Source: Roseibacillus sp. (GTDB lineage Bacteria > Verrucomicrobiota > Verrucomicrobiia > Verrucomicrobiales > Akkermansiaceae). Taken from it: 6,826 nucleotides of DNA. This document shows positions 6,003 to 6,826 of the stretch, one piece after another. The notes beneath the pieces are model-generated. The model was not told where the DNA came from, made no database searches, and saw only the letters and a list, made by a program, of their open reading frames with translations. The translations under genes and the position numbers were made by a program. The first letter of the stretch is position 1. Each line of letters starts with the position of its first letter. The stretch lies in assembly GCA_002729275.1 (NCBI GenBank), contig PBTP01000060.1, positions 1 to 6,826 on the forward strand, in the 5' to 3' direction.

Positions 6003-6826
6003 ATGAAAATTTCTCGATCCTCTGTTTTGCTTCTTTGCGGTATCATCCTGTCACCGCATGTCATGGCGCAGCAGCCGGAGCCGGTGGTTGTGCAACCATC
6101 CTTCCTTCCAATCAACGAATTTACCCCCGGCGGCTATGGGCCGGATCTGACCCAGACGGGCTTGAACTATCAGGAGAACCATTATCCTGGGGGTGTGGTC
6201 TTCAACAATCAGGCTCAGGGAAACTACGATGCCCACGTATCGGGTAATCCAACTCCGCTCCGTTCCTTCGATGCGATTGTTCCATGGGCCAGTCATGGGG
6301 CTGGTGGTAATGCCATTTCCCAGCGCAACACCCCTTTCCTCGATGGGGCTGGTGAAAATTTTACGGTCAGACTCAATGGGTATCTCGATATGTCCAACTT
6401 GGAGACGGGCACTTACAACATCCACCTCGGCGCTGATGATACCAACTACTTCATCATGGACACCCCGGACGGACAGGTTCTCGCGCAGCACAACTGCTGC
6501 CCGCAGAACCAGGTCACGGCCTTCACCATCACCACTCCCGGAATGTTCCCGTTCGACAACGTGTTTGGCGAGCAGGGTGGCGGCGACTGGTATGACGTCG
6601 GCATCAGTGGTCCCGGAATCAACGGTATTGTAGCCCTCGGCGATACCGCGAACGGTGGCCCAACAGTCTACCCGATTGGAACCAATGTTGACGACTCCGA
6701 TGAGGATGGCCTTATCGACGCATGGGAGACCCTCTGGAACGGGGTCGACGATCTCACCCAGCTCTCTGGCGACGGAGACTTCGACAACGATGGATCTACC
6801 GATCTGGCGGAATACACCGCTGGAAC
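6003..6826 (+). CDS. secreted PA14-like protein with calcium-loop repeats (partial, right edge)
   Basis: The frame from ATG 6003 is open for 274 codons to the window edge, so only the N-terminal part is seen. Residues 1-22 are a signal peptide (SSVLLLCGIILSPHVMA, cut before QQ). About residues 115-212 resemble a PA14-type beta-sandwich: FTVRLNGYLDM (120-130), then GTYNIHLGADDTNYFIMD (136-153) like the PA14 'GtYtF-sDDg-lyId' core, and later the glycine-rich VFGEQGGGDWYDVGISGPG (187-205). PA14 domains usually bind carbohydrate or mediate adhesion. Two EF-hand-like calcium loops follow, 231-242 (DSDEDGLIDAWE) and 259-270 (DFDNDGSTDLAE), spaced like thrombospondin type 3 repeats and common in verrucomicrobial surface proteins. 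Two adjacent cysteines (165-166) are unusual. No Shine-Dalgarno sequence is seen; the start is set by the signal peptide. The gene is divergent from pdxA. The role is probably extracellular or surface binding; any enzymatic domain or anchor would lie to the right. Confidence 0.88.
   Translation, partial: MKISRSSVLLLCGIILSPHVMAQQPEPVVVQPSFLPINEFTPGGYGPDLTQTGLNYQENHYPGGVVFNNQAQGNYDAHVSGNPTPLRSFDAIVPWASHGAGGNAISQRNTPFLDGAGENFTVRLNGYLDMSNLETGTYNIHLGADDTNYFIMDTPDGQVLAQHNCCPQNQVTAFTITTPGMFPFDNVFGEQGGGDWYDVGISGPGINGIVALGDTANGGPTVYPIGTNVDDSDEDGLIDAWETLWNGVDDLTQLSGDGDFDNDGSTDLAEYTAG

Noticed and set aside
6051..6491. Minus-strand 146-codon open frame, and plus-strand frames at 5972-6247 and 6193-6633
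   Set aside because: All overlap the frame from 6003, which has a signal peptide, PA14-like strands and calcium loops; the others show no motif.
1..6826. Defence system, prophage, insertion sequence or CRISPR array
   Set aside because: No repeats, integrase, transposase or defence motifs seen on either strand.

Overview
The window reads as a mid-GC (roughly mid-50s percent by eye) chromosomal segment from a Gram-negative bacterium, most likely of the Verrucomicrobiota, with Planctomycetota as the main alternative. The evidence is the style of the proteins: an exported PQQ-type beta-propeller with an N-terminal WPQWRGPGRDG block, an exported EF-hand plus SGNH-like protein, and a secreted protein whose PA14-like region is followed by calcium-loop repeats of the DSDEDGLIDAWE type. 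Four of the five confident genes have clear N-terminal signal sequences. Nothing points to a phage, transposon, CRISPR array, tRNA or rRNA.

Layout from left to right. Bases 2-193 hold the possible 3' end of an unidentified plus-strand gene. It converges on a minus-strand gamma-glutamyltransferase (190-1986), and the two stop codons share the palindrome CTAG. A 170-base divergent intergenic region (1987-2156) carries a 7-bp-arm dyad and separates ggt from a plus-strand exported EF-hand/SGNH-like protein (2157-3359). That gene converges, across 41 bases, on a minus-strand pair: the PQQ-like beta-propeller protein (3401-4651), preceded by a pdxA-family dehydrogenase (4709-5692). With only 57 bases between them, pdxA and the propeller gene could be one transcript. 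A 310-base divergent region (5693-6002) follows, and then a plus-strand secreted PA14-like/calcium-repeat protein that starts at 6003 and runs off the right edge.

Functionally this looks like ordinary chromosomal content. GGT would hydrolyse glutathione or gamma-glutamyl compounds in the periplasm. PdxA is the only clearly cytoplasmic enzyme, either in pyridoxal phosphate biosynthesis or as a PdxA2-like sugar-acid phosphate dehydrogenase. The other three are exported proteins of uncertain role. I see no sequence evidence that the genes form a single pathway, and no undescribed multi-gene system. The points most worth a second look are the dyad between ggt and the EF-hand gene, the His-to-Gln change at the PdxA substrate-binding position with its GHIPLK variant, the EF-hand/SGNH-like architecture ending in a truncated calcium loop, and the PA14-like protein that continues beyond the window.
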